From Sulfurimonas sp. (GTDB taxonomy: Bacteria > Campylobacterota > Campylobacteria > Campylobacterales > Sulfurimonadaceae), in the NCBI GenBank assembly GCA_026988315.1, contig JALSLJ010000078.1, forward strand, positions 1 through 44,248: a DNA stretch of 44,248 nt, given 5' to 3'. The notes beneath the pieces were generated by a model. The model searched no databases. It was given only the letters and a program-made list of their open reading frames with translations, and had not been told where the DNA came from. A program made the position numbers and the translations under genes. Shown here piece by piece: positions 1-8,236 of the stretch (position 1 is the first letter of the stretch; the number at the start of each line of letters is the position of its first letter).

Positions 1-112
1 AGTCTATTTACTTGCTTAGTTTTCAATGATCTCAAACATCACATCTACTTCAACTCGAAGTCTATCTTCAACCTTTTAAATTAGGTCTCTGTGTTTGTGG
101 ACGGGAATTATA
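1..112 (-). promoter_or_regulatory. Stable-RNA promoter and leader, probably upstream of an rRNA operon
   Basis: Read on the minus strand, a perfect -10 box TATAAT (112 to 107) is followed by a GC-rich discriminator, CCCGTCC. The 22 bases from 113 to 92 are identical to those at 26833-26854 upstream of tRNA-Lys. No good -35 hexamer is visible. The next 90 bases contain no reading frame and end in TTGAAAACTAAGCAAG and nearby bases, which resembles the leader of a 16S rRNA gene. The structural RNA would begin beyond the left edge, so the rRNA assignment is inference. A GC-rich discriminator is typical of stable-RNA promoters under growth-rate or stringent control. Confidence 0.55.
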
Positions 113-166
113 GGGGGAATTAGCTTAAAGAATGTTTAATTTGTGGAAGAGTTTGGAGTTTTGTTT

Positions 167-178
167 ATTTGGCCAAAT
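167..178. repeat. 12-bp perfect palindrome after mnmA
   Basis: ATTTGGCCAAAT lies 7 bases beyond the mnmA stop codon, between the end of the flagellar operon and the stable-RNA promoter. It could be an operator or a short RNA hairpin. No U-tract follows, so it is not a convincing intrinsic terminator. Confidence 0.35.
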
Positions 179-184
179 CAACTG

Positions 185-1210
185 CTATACTTCAGCTATC
201 CACCCACCACCTATTAGTCTATCATCATCGTAAAATACTGCAGCTTGTCCTGTAGCAACACCAAAAACACTAGTTTTTAAAGTCACATATGCTTTATCAT
301 CTTTTATTTCAACATGACATGGAACTGCTGTAGTTCTATATCTTAGTTTTACAGTAGTATTAAACTCTTGTAAGTCATTAAACATATTGAGATTATCAAG
401 CACTACACTATTGCATGCTAACTCTTCTTTTTTACCAACTACAATTTGATTTTTTTTGGCGTCAATACTTAAAACATAATGGGGATCATGAGCACCCTTT
501 ACAGTAAAACCTTTTCTTTTTCCAATTGTATAGTGCATATAACCCTTATGTTCACCCACTACATTTCCATACTTATCAAGAACTTCACCAATATTATCTA
601 CATCTACATAATCTTTCAATAAATCTGTATAAGTTGTTTCAACAAAACAAATTTCACTTGATTCTGCTTGGCTTGCAAATGTTTCAAGTCCTTCTATAGA
701 AGCAGCTATTCTTTTTATATCAACTTTCTTTCTACTCCCTAAAGGAAACATTAATTTTGGTAAATTTTCTTTATTTACATAAAAAAGAAAATAACTTTGA
801 TCTTTTGTATCATCATCAGCCTGATAAAAATATTTACCATCACATTTTATATAATGTCCAGTAGCCACAAAATCTGCACCGATGCTATTGGCAAACTTAA
901 CCATTTCACCAAATTTAAGATTTCTATTACATAAAGCGCAAGGGTTTGGTGTTTTACCTTCAGCGTAAGTATCTATAAATGGTTGGAAAACTTTTTCATT
1001 AAATGTCTCTTGTAAATCCAATACATTTAATTTTACACCTATAAAGTCGGCAGCTTTTTGAGCACGAGCTTGATGTATCTCATGATAACCCGGTTTAGAG
1101 TGAAGTTTCATGTATAAACCTTCTACTTCATAGCCTTCTTCTTGTAACATCAATGCAGAAACAGTTGAATCTACTCCCCCACTCATGCCAACTAAAACTT
1201 TTTTCTTCAT
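185..1210 (-). CDS. mnmA: tRNA-specific 2-thiouridylase MnmA
   Basis: A cytoplasmic enzyme that adenylates and then thiolates U34 of tRNA-Lys, tRNA-Glu and tRNA-Gln to give s2U. Two of those tRNAs, Lys(UUU) and Glu(UUC), are encoded in this window. The N-terminal PP-loop SGGVDST (residues 10-16) binds ATP. Residues 88-95 read PNPCALCN and contain the first catalytic cysteine (Cys94 by alignment to the family). SSEICFVE near residue 188 carries the second, so the persulfide/disulfide pair is present. The 341-residue length is slightly shorter than the E. coli enzyme, as I recall is usual in this phylum. The ATG follows the LOG-family gene by 18 bases, so it is the last gene of the long flagellar operon. 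Confidence 0.95.
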   Translation of the reverse strand: MKKKVLVGMSGGVDSTVSALMLQEEGYEVEGLYMKLHSKPGYHEIHQARAQKAADFIGVKLNVLDLQETFNEKVFQPFIDTYAEGKTPNPCALCNRNLKFGEMVKFANSIGADFVATGHYIKCDGKYFYQADDDTKDQSYFLFYVNKENLPKLMFPLGSRKKVDIKRIAASIEGLETFASQAESSEICFVETTYTDLLKDYVDVDNIGEVLDKYGNVVGEHKGYMHYTIGKRKGFTVKGAHDPHYVLSIDAKKNQIVVGKKEELACNSVVLDNLNMFNDLQEFNTTVKLRYRTTAVPCHVEIKDDKAYVTLKTSVFGVATGQAAVFYDDDRLIGGGWIAEV

Positions 1211-1228
1211 AATAAACTCTTTATTCTT

Positions 1229-1984
1229 TTATTTATTCTTATATTTTGATAATGAAGTCAATGATTTATAGTATTGTGTCTTATCTAAACCAACCTCTTC
1301 AAGCAGTTCAATCTGCTTTACTAAAGATTCTTCAATCTCATTAACAATACATTCTAAATCATCTGTTAATCGTATTATCTCAAAATCTTTTTTATCAATC
1401 ATCCCATTATACCTAAGCTTATTCTCAATAAAATCTAAAAGCGGTGTATAAAACTCTATGCCTACTACAAAGATTTTAACACCAGTTACTTTTTTTGTTT
1501 GAACTAAAGTAAGCGCCTCAAACAGCTCATCTAAAGTTCCAAATCCTCCTGGAAAGATCACATATGCCATTGAGTATTTCACTAACATCACTTTTCTTGA
1601 GAAAAAATAATCAAAGCTCAACTCTTTTGTGGTATATTTATTCGCTATTTGCTCAAAGGGCAAATCAATATTTAAGCCAATCGAGTCAACATCTTTATGC
1701 TCTTTTGCACCTCTGTTTGCTGCTTCCATTATGCCAGGACCACCGCCTGTCATAATATTAAAACCTCTTAATGCCAACAATGAAGAGAGTCTTTGTGATT
1801 CTTTATAATAAAAATCATCTTCGTCAACTCTAGCACTTCCAAAAATTGTTACTGTTGGACCAAGCTCACCTAGTTCATCGAAACCTTTAACGAAATCAGC
1901 AATAATCTTAAATACACTCCAAACATCTGCAGACTTTATATCCTTTATGTATCTTTTAGTTAATTCTTCTTCTCTTTTTTGCAT
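1229..1984 (-). CDS. LOG-family (TIGR00730-type) Rossmann-fold protein
   Basis: Belongs to the LOG / 'lysine decarboxylase-like' family. Characterised members hydrolyse nucleoside 5'-monophosphates such as cytokinin riboside monophosphates to free base and ribose 5-phosphate. The hallmark PGGFGTLDE (145-153) is intact, as are GSAR (49-52), GGGPGIMEA (80-88) and the Arg-Lys pair of SRKVML (129-134). Together these form the nucleotide pocket and catalytic site. At 251 residues it has an N-terminal helical extension of about 40 residues compared with minimal LOG proteins. It starts 4 bases after fliY and is probably co-transcribed with it. Its physiological substrate cannot be told from the sequence. 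The older label lysine decarboxylase should be avoided. Confidence 0.88.
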   Translation of the reverse strand: MQKREEELTKRYIKDIKSADVWSVFKIIADFVKGFDELGELGPTVTIFGSARVDEDDFYYKESQRLSSLLALRGFNIMTGGGPGIMEAANRGAKEHKDVDSIGLNIDLPFEQIANKYTTKELSFDYFFSRKVMLVKYSMAYVIFPGGFGTLDELFEALTLVQTKKVTGVKIFVVGIEFYTPLLDFIENKLRYNGMIDKKDFEIIRLTDDLECIVNEIEESLVKQIELLEEVGLDKTQYYKSLTSLSKYKNK

Positions 1985-1988
1985 TTAA

Positions 1989-2852
1989 TCATGCCTTTAA
2001 GCGAGTGAGTCTCTCTCTTTTTGTACCAATTGTAGTTATCTGGACACCAAAATTACCATCTACAATAACAACTTCACCTTGTGCTATTACATGATTATCT
2101 ACTAAAATATCCAAAGGATCATTTGCCAACTGATTTAACTCAATAACAGAACCTATGTCCATATTTAAAACATCTTTTAAAAGCATCTTTTTTTTACCAA
2201 TTCTTACTCTAACCGGAAGCTTAACATCCATGATAAGCGCAATATTATTTATCTCGTCACTACTTAATTTAACATCTGAGGAAAAATCTTCATCTGAGGG
2301 TGCCATCTCATCAAGTATAGAATCCCCACTAGATTCAGGTGAACCAAACAATGCATTATCGAGTTTTTCATCTATAATAAACATGAGGAGCGATTTCAAA
2401 GGGTCTATTCCAAATTTATATACAAACATCTTGCTAAAATGTTCTAAGCTTACTTCAGATTCATCATTGACAAACTCAATACTTTCAATTTTAAAAGATA
2501 AAACAGGAATCTCTTTTTGAGCAGAAAGAGTGTTACTTATGGCACCAAAAATATTAGAGACAATCTCTTTAGTAGCATCTAAATCATCATCACTTACATC
2601 TTCTCTATCACTCGCTTCTTCACCCATCATCATATCTGATAATGATGCGCTTAAATTTGGAGGTAGTGCAACCATTGCAGAAGCATCTATATCTCCAGAA
2701 ACACTCAATTTTAAAAGCACTATAGGGGGAATTATATTTGAAAGTATGGTTAATTCCTGCTCTTCATTTAGTTCTAGTGTAGGAGCTTGACCAATAAGTG
2801 CTTCAATAGTGCCAACAGTTTCATCTTCAAATAATTTAATAAAATCACTCAT
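1989..2852 (-). CDS. fliY: Flagellar motor switch protein FliY
   Basis: A component of the cytoplasmic C-ring that sets flagellar rotation direction. The C-terminal ~85 residues form a FliN/SpoA domain (VKLPVRVRIGKKKMLLKDV onward, then GSVIELNQLANDPLDILVDN). The N-terminal two thirds resemble the CheC-like middle domain of FliM/FliY proteins. A stretch DATKEIVSN recalls the CheC phosphatase signature, but its Asn is one position out of register, so CheY-P phosphatase activity is doubtful. The linker around residues 170-200 is acidic. It lies 14 bases downstream of fliM and its length fits Campylobacter FliY. Confidence 0.9.
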   Translation of the reverse strand: MSDFIKLFEDETVGTIEALIGQAPTLELNEEQELTILSNIIPPIVLLKLSVSGDIDASAMVALPPNLSASLSDMMMGEEASDREDVSDDDLDATKEIVSNIFGAISNTLSAQKEIPVLSFKIESIEFVNDESEVSLEHFSKMFVYKFGIDPLKSLLMFIIDEKLDNALFGSPESSGDSILDEMAPSDEDFSSDVKLSSDEINNIALIMDVKLPVRVRIGKKKMLLKDVLNMDIGSVIELNQLANDPLDILVDNHVIAQGEVVIVDGNFGVQITTIGTKRERLTRLKA

Positions 2853-2866
2853 TTACATACTCCTAC

Positions 2867-3961
2867 TTAATCTTCATCATCATAGTCATCTTTTTCTTCA
2901 TCAATAATATCTCTTACATTGGAAATTTTTTCATGCCGTTTAAACTCAAAATTTTCTAAAGCGCGTTTTACTGCATCTTTTTCTGTATCTATCACTTCTG
3001 TGATTTGGATAGATTTTCTAAAGCGCCGCAGTCCAATTTCACCTTTAAAACGCTCTTTTCCATCTATTCTTACTGTTACTATATCATCTGCCGCTGCAGA
3101 TAATCTTACAACATCTCCAACACTTAAGTCCAAGATATCTCCCATAGTCAGTTCTGCATCACCTAAATTTGCTTCAACATTTACTTTTGCACCACCAAGT
3201 AATACTTGAAGTTCTGCGTTTCTACTTTTTTTAGAGCTTGTCTCATTCAACATCAAATCACGCGAAGCTAATTTAGGCAATATTGGTTCTAAGGATATAA
3301 CAGGATAGCAAATATTCATCATACCTGAAGAGTGTCCGATAATTATCTCCATTACCACCATGACAACAATCTCATTTTGTGCAACAATTTGAACAACATT
3401 TGGACTTGATTCTTTAGACTCAATTGTTGGATAAATATCCATAACTGGCCCCCAAGCCTCTTTTAAAGTGCTCATCATTACTCTAAGTATAGTTTCAAAA
3501 AGACTCAATTCTATATCCGAGAACTCTCTATTTGCATCAAAGGGCTCACCTTTTCCACCTAAAAGTCTATCTAACATAGGAAATGCGATAGAGGGATTTA
3601 TCTCAATAACACCGCTTCCTTCAAGTGGTTTTACAGAAAAAACATTAAAACTAGTTGGATTAGGCAACGACATTAAAAACTCACCATATGTCATTTGATC
3701 AACTGAGTGAAGCTGAATCTCAACGATTGAACGCATAATAGATGAAATTTGTGAAGCTAAAGATCTTGCCATTTTATCATGCACCCCGCGAAAAGCTCGA
3801 AGTTGCTCTTTTGATACTCTATTTGGTCTTTTAAAATCGTATAAAGTCACCTGCCTTTGCGGAAGAAGTTGATCTTCGGATCCTTCTAAGACATTATCAC
3901 CCTCATCCTCAACAACATCTAAGAGGGCATCAATTTCCTCTTGTGAAAGTATATCTGCCAT
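2867..3961 (-). CDS. fliM: Flagellar motor switch protein FliM
   Basis: The C-ring protein that binds phosphorylated CheY and FliG. I chose the ATG at 3961, preceded by GGGAG seven bases upstream, over an in-frame start 15 bases earlier, giving 364 residues. The protein then begins MADILSQEEIDALL, which holds the conserved EIDALL CheY-P docking motif. A CheC-like middle domain follows (about 40-240, with GGKGEPFDANREFSDIE). A C-terminal SpoA domain (about 250-330) ends in an acidic tail rich in Asp and Glu. The start lies one base after the fliA stop, which implies translational coupling. Confidence 0.95.
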   Translation of the reverse strand: MADILSQEEIDALLDVVEDEGDNVLEGSEDQLLPQRQVTLYDFKRPNRVSKEQLRAFRGVHDKMARSLASQISSIMRSIVEIQLHSVDQMTYGEFLMSLPNPTSFNVFSVKPLEGSGVIEINPSIAFPMLDRLLGGKGEPFDANREFSDIELSLFETILRVMMSTLKEAWGPVMDIYPTIESKESSPNVVQIVAQNEIVVMVVMEIIIGHSSGMMNICYPVISLEPILPKLASRDLMLNETSSKKSRNAELQVLLGGAKVNVEANLGDAELTMGDILDLSVGDVVRLSAAADDIVTVRIDGKERFKGEIGLRRFRKSIQITEVIDTEKDAVKRALENFEFKRHEKISNVRDIIDEEKDDYDDED

Positions 3962-3962
3962 T

Positions 3963-4646
3963 TTATGCTCCCACACTCTCTTTAATTTTATGGATAATTG
4001 ATTTATGAATTTGTGAAATTCTTGATTCTGTAATATTTAAAACTTCACTAATCTCTTTAAGTGTCAACTCCTCAAAATAGTATAACTGAATAATTAACTG
4101 TTCTCTCTGATTATACCCTGATAAAACCTTTTTAATAACATCTATCAACTCCTCTTTCTCAATATGAGCTAAAGCAGCTCCTTCATCTCCAACATGAAGT
4201 TGATCGTGGAGAGGCATCACTGTGTATATACTTGAAGCCACTCTTGCATCATGAATTTTTGCAACACTCTCATCAAGAATTTCAGCCAACTCTTCATCCG
4301 TTGGCTCTTCATCATGAAGCAATCTATACTCTTCTACAGCATAATCAATTGCTTTTATTAACTTTCTGCTTGCTCGACTTAAGATATCAAGACTTCTCAA
4401 ATAATCAAGCATCGCTCCATACACTCTTTTTTTAGCATATCCCCAAAAAGAGTCATTTAAACTTTCATCATATCTTCTTGCAAGCTTTATCAGCTCTTCT
4501 GTCCCTATAGCTGAGAGATCCATAAAATCAATAGAACTTGGTAGCCTCTCTTTCAGTCTAAAAGCCATAGCTTTTACAGCAGGTAAATACTGCAGAGCTA
4601 ACTCATCTTCTTTATGCTTAAGTTCATTTATGTATGAATTTGACAT
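3963..4646 (-). CDS. fliA: Flagellar sigma factor FliA (sigma-28)
   Basis: The alternative sigma factor for late flagellar genes such as flagellin. Sigma region 2 is recognisable (DFMDLSAIGTEELIKLARRYD and FWGYAKKRVYGAMLDYLR, the latter close to the family motif). Region 3 follows (EEPTDEELAEIL), then a region 4 helix-turn-helix near the C-terminus (LTLKEISEVLNITESRISQIH). The length of 227 residues is normal for FliA. Its ATG overlaps the stop of the upstream membrane-protein gene by one base. In this phylum FliA output is normally held in check by FlgM, which is not encoded here. Confidence 0.95.
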   Translation of the reverse strand: MSNSYINELKHKEDELALQYLPAVKAMAFRLKERLPSSIDFMDLSAIGTEELIKLARRYDESLNDSFWGYAKKRVYGAMLDYLRSLDILSRASRKLIKAIDYAVEEYRLLHDEEPTDEELAEILDESVAKIHDARVASSIYTVMPLHDQLHVGDEGAALAHIEKEELIDVIKKVLSGYNQREQLIIQLYYFEELTLKEISEVLNITESRISQIHKSIIHKIKESVGA

Positions 4647-4984
4647 CAGCTTTTCTTCTTCTCTATTGTATCATTAGAGTTCATTTTAATAGCTACATCA
4701 GTGATTTTGCAGGCAGAATCAATCATTTTTTCCCGTTTTGTTATCTCATGAACAAAAAAGTCTAACTCTTTTTCATGTGAAACCTTGGGAAAATAATATG
4801 TTTTTGCTGTAATAGTTCTAAAATAAAATGCGATAATTATATGAGAAAATAGATAAAAGAAGGTCGTTATAAAAAATGTATATAATAATAAACCTTCAGC
4901 ATCAAAAGATTTTAATATTCCAAAAATGATTCCAACAAAAAAACCTTGAACTGTAAAGAAATATACAAAATTTTCACCTAACAT
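4646..4984 (-). CDS. Small two-helix membrane protein of the flagellar operon
   Basis: A 112-residue protein with two predicted membrane helices (about 8-26 and 32-56), then a charged cytoplasmic tail with KREKMIDSACK. No named domain is recognised. A protein of similar size and position, between flhG and fliA, is known to me from Campylobacter jejuni (Cj0062c) and Helicobacter pylori (HP1033). The location is therefore conserved across the phylum although no function has been assigned. The conserved position argues for a flagellum-related role, perhaps in polar placement or FliA control; this is inference. The ATG has only a weak ribosome-binding site. Confidence 0.75.
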   Translation of the reverse strand: MLGENFVYFFTVQGFFVGIIFGILKSFDAEGLLLYTFFITTFFYLFSHIIIAFYFRTITAKTYYFPKVSHEKELDFFVHEITKREKMIDSACKITDVAIKMNSNDTIEKKKS

Positions 4985-5006
4985 CTTTTACCCCAAAATA
5001 ATAGAC

Positions 5007-5882
5007 TCAAAAATGTTCCATCAAACGCTTAAAAAGTCCTGTTAATCCACTCTCTTGTGATGCAACAAGCACATTTCGTTCCAATTTCTTAGCAATATTA
5101 TTGGCTATAAACACAATGTCCTTGTGTGGTTGCGACGAAGAATGTGTTACGCAAAACAAAGCTCTTTGTTTTACTGCAGTTGAAACTTTATCATCATTGT
5201 TTATCTTTCCTATTAATTTCAAATCTAAATCTACTCTTATATTAGCATGTGCAACTTTTTGAATCTTACCAAAAACTGCATCTGCTTCTTTTTGATTTTT
5301 TACCTGATTCATAATAACACTAATATCATTACGCAGTGTTGCTATAGTCTTTATGGTTGCATATGCATCTGTAATCGCCGCTGGATCTGGAACAGTTACA
5401 ACTATTACATCATCAGCTGCATTTAAAAACATTTGAATATGTTCGCCTATCCCTGCTCCTGTGTCTATTATCATCACATCAAGCTTATCTAGCACCTGTG
5501 CTTCTTCCATAAATCTTTCAAAAAGTGCCATATTAGAATACTTGAGAATTTCATCTCCGCTTTCACCAGGAATTAAAATCAAGTTTCTTGTGATAGGGAT
5601 TAATATATCACTAACCGTTGCTTCACCTTTTAATACATGCAAAATATTTTTCTTGATTTTTACATTGAACATTACATCTAGGTTTGCCAAACCAATATCT
5701 GCATCAAATATCCCAACATTCAGTCCACTTTGAGATAAAACATAAGCAAGGTTAGAGCTAATTGTACTTTTTCCTACTCCACCTTTCCCACTTGTAATAG
5801 CAATAAATCTAGTTTTTTTTGATCTTTTTGGTGCACTTGAAGCAACAAGCTCTTCAAGCTTTTCAGCTTGATTGCCTATCAT
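5007..5882 (-). CDS. flhG: Flagellar number regulator FlhG (MinD-like ATPase)
   Basis: A MinD/ParA-family ATPase that limits flagellar number and works with the GTPase FlhF; in Campylobacter it also influences division-site placement. The deviant Walker A motif SGKGGVGKST (31-40) is intact, with DADIGLANLD after it and the switch residue stretch IIDTGAGIG. The N-terminus reads NQAEKLEEL, a variant of the DQAxxLR motif that stimulates FlhF GTPase in other bacteria (Asp to Asn). The C-terminal amphipathic segment LTGLFKRLMEHF is a likely membrane-targeting helix. Its ATG overlaps the flhF stop by 4 bases. The length of 291 residues is typical. Confidence 0.93.
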   Translation of the reverse strand: MIGNQAEKLEELVASSAPKRSKKTRFIAITSGKGGVGKSTISSNLAYVLSQSGLNVGIFDADIGLANLDVMFNVKIKKNILHVLKGEATVSDILIPITRNLILIPGESGDEILKYSNMALFERFMEEAQVLDKLDVMIIDTGAGIGEHIQMFLNAADDVIVVTVPDPAAITDAYATIKTIATLRNDISVIMNQVKNQKEADAVFGKIQKVAHANIRVDLDLKLIGKINNDDKVSTAVKQRALFCVTHSSSQPHKDIVFIANNIAKKLERNVLVASQESGLTGLFKRLMEHF

Positions 5883-7159
5883 ACTTTGCTCCTATTAAAT
5901 CCATTTAGCAAACACTCCACTAAAAAGTCACTACTTGCAAAAACCAAATCCTCAGGAACCTCTTGTCCGACAGAAAAATAACTTATAGGCTTTTTAGTTT
6001 CATATGCAAGGGAAAAAATATTACCAAAGCCTCTTGTTTCATCAAGTTTAGTAAACATCATAGTGTCTATACTTAAAGATGAAAAATTATCATATGTGAT
6101 TTTGAGATCATCATATTTAATAGAACTAGGTACTACTAAGACAACATCCACGCTAAACTCTGTATCATTTGCCTCTAAACATTCATAAATTTTCTCTATT
6201 TTTCCTTTATCATAAGGACTAGAACCCATTGTATCTATAAGAATATAATCACAATAACGCAAAGAATTTAAAGCACTTGAAAATTCTGGAGGATCGACAA
6301 CTGTCTCAATACCAAGTTTCATCATTCTTGCATATTGCATCAATTGTTCAACTGCACCTATACGGTAAGTATCTAAAACTACTAATCCAACTTTATACTT
6401 TTTTTGCATTAAAAATGAATATCTAGCAGCCAATTTAGCAATAGAAGTAGTTTTACCAACGCCAGTTGGACCAACTAACATAATAACTTTTTTAGTACCT
6501 TTTGTCGGCATACTTTCAAGCCGAATAGGTATCATTTTTCTAAGTAAAGTTTGAAAATATCTTTTCACTGTTGATGAATTTTCTCTCATCTTTGCTGGCA
6601 TATGTTGTAGAGTCATTCTCATAATATCGTCTAAATGATCTTTATTCATTCCACTTTGGGAAGCAAGACGATATATCTCTGCAAATTCTGCTGGAATTTG
6701 GCTCTCAATATCTGGCGACTTTTCATCCCAAAACATATTTTGGATCAACTTAACCTTATCGCCTAGTTTTGAGATTTCTGATTTTATATCTTTTAACTCT
6801 TTTGGCTCAAATGAGGCCTGTTTTGGCTTAAGAGATTTTTCTTGAGCATAACTATACATAGGCTCTTCCGCCACATCAGCTATTTGAGAAATTTGCGTAG
6901 CAGCATGAGAAATATCGTACAAAACTTCTTCGCTATGTTTTTTAATTGGCTTTTGTTCTTGTAAAGGCTTATTAATTTTTGAATATGTTGCAGCAGTTGC
7001 CTCATCTAGTCCGATAACTATCTCATAAAGCCCCTCTTTTCCAAGTCCTCTTTTATGGATTTCTCGAGTCTCTATCAGCATCCCATCATCACCAACTTCT
7101 AGCTTTGCTTTTTTAAGAGCCTCTGTTGGTGTTTTACCACTAAATGTTAAAATTTTCAT
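5879..7159 (-). CDS. flhF: Flagellar biosynthesis GTPase FlhF
   Basis: An SRP-type GTPase that directs flagella to the cell pole and, in Campylobacterota, is needed for full expression of sigma-54 flagellar genes. Three parts are visible: a basic N-terminal B domain (1-150), an N-domain (150-215) and the GTPase domain. The G domain has G1 GPTGVGKTTS (230-239), DTYRIGAVEQL (263-273) and the G4 stretch TKLDE in MFTKLDETRGFGN. All nucleotide-binding elements are present. It overlaps both folK and flhG by 4 bases, indicating strict co-translation with its partner FlhG. Confidence 0.95.
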   Translation of the reverse strand: MKILTFSGKTPTEALKKAKLEVGDDGMLIETREIHKRGLGKEGLYEIVIGLDEATAATYSKINKPLQEQKPIKKHSEEVLYDISHAATQISQIADVAEEPMYSYAQEKSLKPKQASFEPKELKDIKSEISKLGDKVKLIQNMFWDEKSPDIESQIPAEFAEIYRLASQSGMNKDHLDDIMRMTLQHMPAKMRENSSTVKRYFQTLLRKMIPIRLESMPTKGTKKVIMLVGPTGVGKTTSIAKLAARYSFLMQKKYKVGLVVLDTYRIGAVEQLMQYARMMKLGIETVVDPPEFSSALNSLRYCDYILIDTMGSSPYDKGKIEKIYECLEANDTEFSVDVVLVVPSSIKYDDLKITYDNFSSLSIDTMMFTKLDETRGFGNIFSLAYETKKPISYFSVGQEVPEDLVFASSDFLVECLLNGFNRSKV

Positions 7160-7644
7160 GAATAAATATCCAATAAAGGGATAAGAACACTATCTCTTTT
7201 GAACCACTCTGGATGTGGTATTTGAAGTTTTGGTAAATCTACAACTCTGTTATCAAAAAAGATAATGTCCAAATCTAAAGTCCTTGGGGCATTTGCAAAA
7301 CTTCTTCGTCTCGCAAATTTTTTTTCTACACGCATTAAATAATCCAAAAAAACAATAGGTTGCATATTAGTCTGCAGAACAATTATTGAATTAAAAAAAT
7401 CATCTTGAGGCTTAAAACCAAAAGGAGGATTTTTTAAAATCAACGAAGCTCTTCTAATTTCAACTCTTTTATCTCTTTTCAAATAGACAAAGAGATGCTC
7501 AAACCTTCGTTTAACATCTCCTACATTTCCACCTATTCCAACAGTTACACTGTACCTGTGGGAATTACTCTTAATTTTTTTATAGCCAAAACGTAAGCCT
7601 TTAAAGGTTGTTAAACTCTCACTTAACTGACGCTTTAGATACAT
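7156..7644 (-). CDS. folK: 6-hydroxymethyl-7,8-dihydropterin pyrophosphokinase FolK
   Basis: Transfers pyrophosphate from ATP to 6-hydroxymethyl-dihydropterin in folate synthesis. The signature elements are GIGGNVGDVKRRF (36-48 region), the pterin-binding NPPFGFKPQDDFFNS and the catalytic/metal motif RTLDLDIIFFD. Compared with the usual ~155-residue enzyme it has about 30 extra basic residues before the first strand. A shorter start is possible but no better candidate was found. It sits 3 bases after aroQ and overlaps flhF, as in Campylobacter, so a housekeeping folate gene is embedded in the flagellar operon. Confidence 0.92.
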   Translation of the reverse strand: MYLKRQLSESLTTFKGLRFGYKKIKSNSHRYSVTVGIGGNVGDVKRRFEHLFVYLKRDKRVEIRRASLILKNPPFGFKPQDDFFNSIIVLQTNMQPIVFLDYLMRVEKKFARRRSFANAPRTLDLDIIFFDNRVVDLPKLQIPHPEWFKRDSVLIPLLDIYS

Positions 7645-7647
7645 GAA

Positions 7648-8130
7648 TTACTCGGCAGTTTGCGCTGCTTTTTGCTGAGCCTCTTGAGCAGCTTTAATCT
7701 CTGTCATTATTTGTGTCATTCCAACCATTGCTAAATGGTATCCAAATGGACCAAACCCAACGATAGAAGAGGAACAAACTGGCGCAATCATATTTGTTTT
7801 TCTAAACTCTTCACGACGGTGAATGTTACTGATATGCACTTCAATAGTAGGAATCCCTACAGCCGAAATTGCATCACGAATAGCGATAGAAGTATGAGTA
7901 TATGCTGCAGGATTTATAATAATTCCTTGTGCATCACCAAAACATTCTTGAATTCTATCTACTAGTTCACCCTCTAAATTGCTTTGAAAAAATTCTATCT
8001 CAATTTTGTTTTGTGCTGCGAAGTCTTTCATTTGAGCATGAATTTGCTCTAGTTTCATTGGTCCGTAAATTTGTTGTTCACGAACACCTAGCATGTTTAA
8101 ATTTGGACCTTGAATAACTACTATCTTCAT
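7648..8130 (-). CDS. aroQ: Type II 3-dehydroquinate dehydratase AroQ
   Basis: Catalyses the third step of the shikimate pathway. The type II fold is shown by [17 protein letters not shown] with its catalytic Tyr, [16 protein letters not shown], and [15 protein letters not shown] with the catalytic His and substrate-binding residues. The protein has 160 residues including an Ala/Gln-rich tail of about 15 residues. It is the first gene of the operon. The ATG is preceded by AAAAGG, and its promoter should lie in the 106-base divergent gap shared with the aminofutalosine deaminase gene. Confidence 0.95.
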   Translation of the reverse strand: MKIVVIQGPNLNMLGVREQQIYGPMKLEQIHAQMKDFAAQNKIEIEFFQSNLEGELVDRIQECFGDAQGIIINPAAYTHTSIAIRDAISAVGIPTIEVHISNIHRREEFRKTNMIAPVCSSSIVGFGPFGYHLAMVGMTQIMTEIKAAQEAQQKAAQTAE

Positions 8131-8236
8131 TTTACACCTTTTCTTTTAAAAATTTAAATCTTTTAAGGACTTATTCTATCAAAATAAAGCATAATCTATT
8201 TTAAATTTAGTAAATTCCATTTTTTAAAGATTAAAT

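Noticed and set aside
1-184. 3' end of a protein gene at the left edge
   Set aside because: No frame extends through it; the stable-RNA promoter match explains it better.
1564-1755. Plus-strand frame inside the LOG-family gene
   Set aside because: Antisense to a well-supported enzyme and without a ribosome-binding site or known motif.
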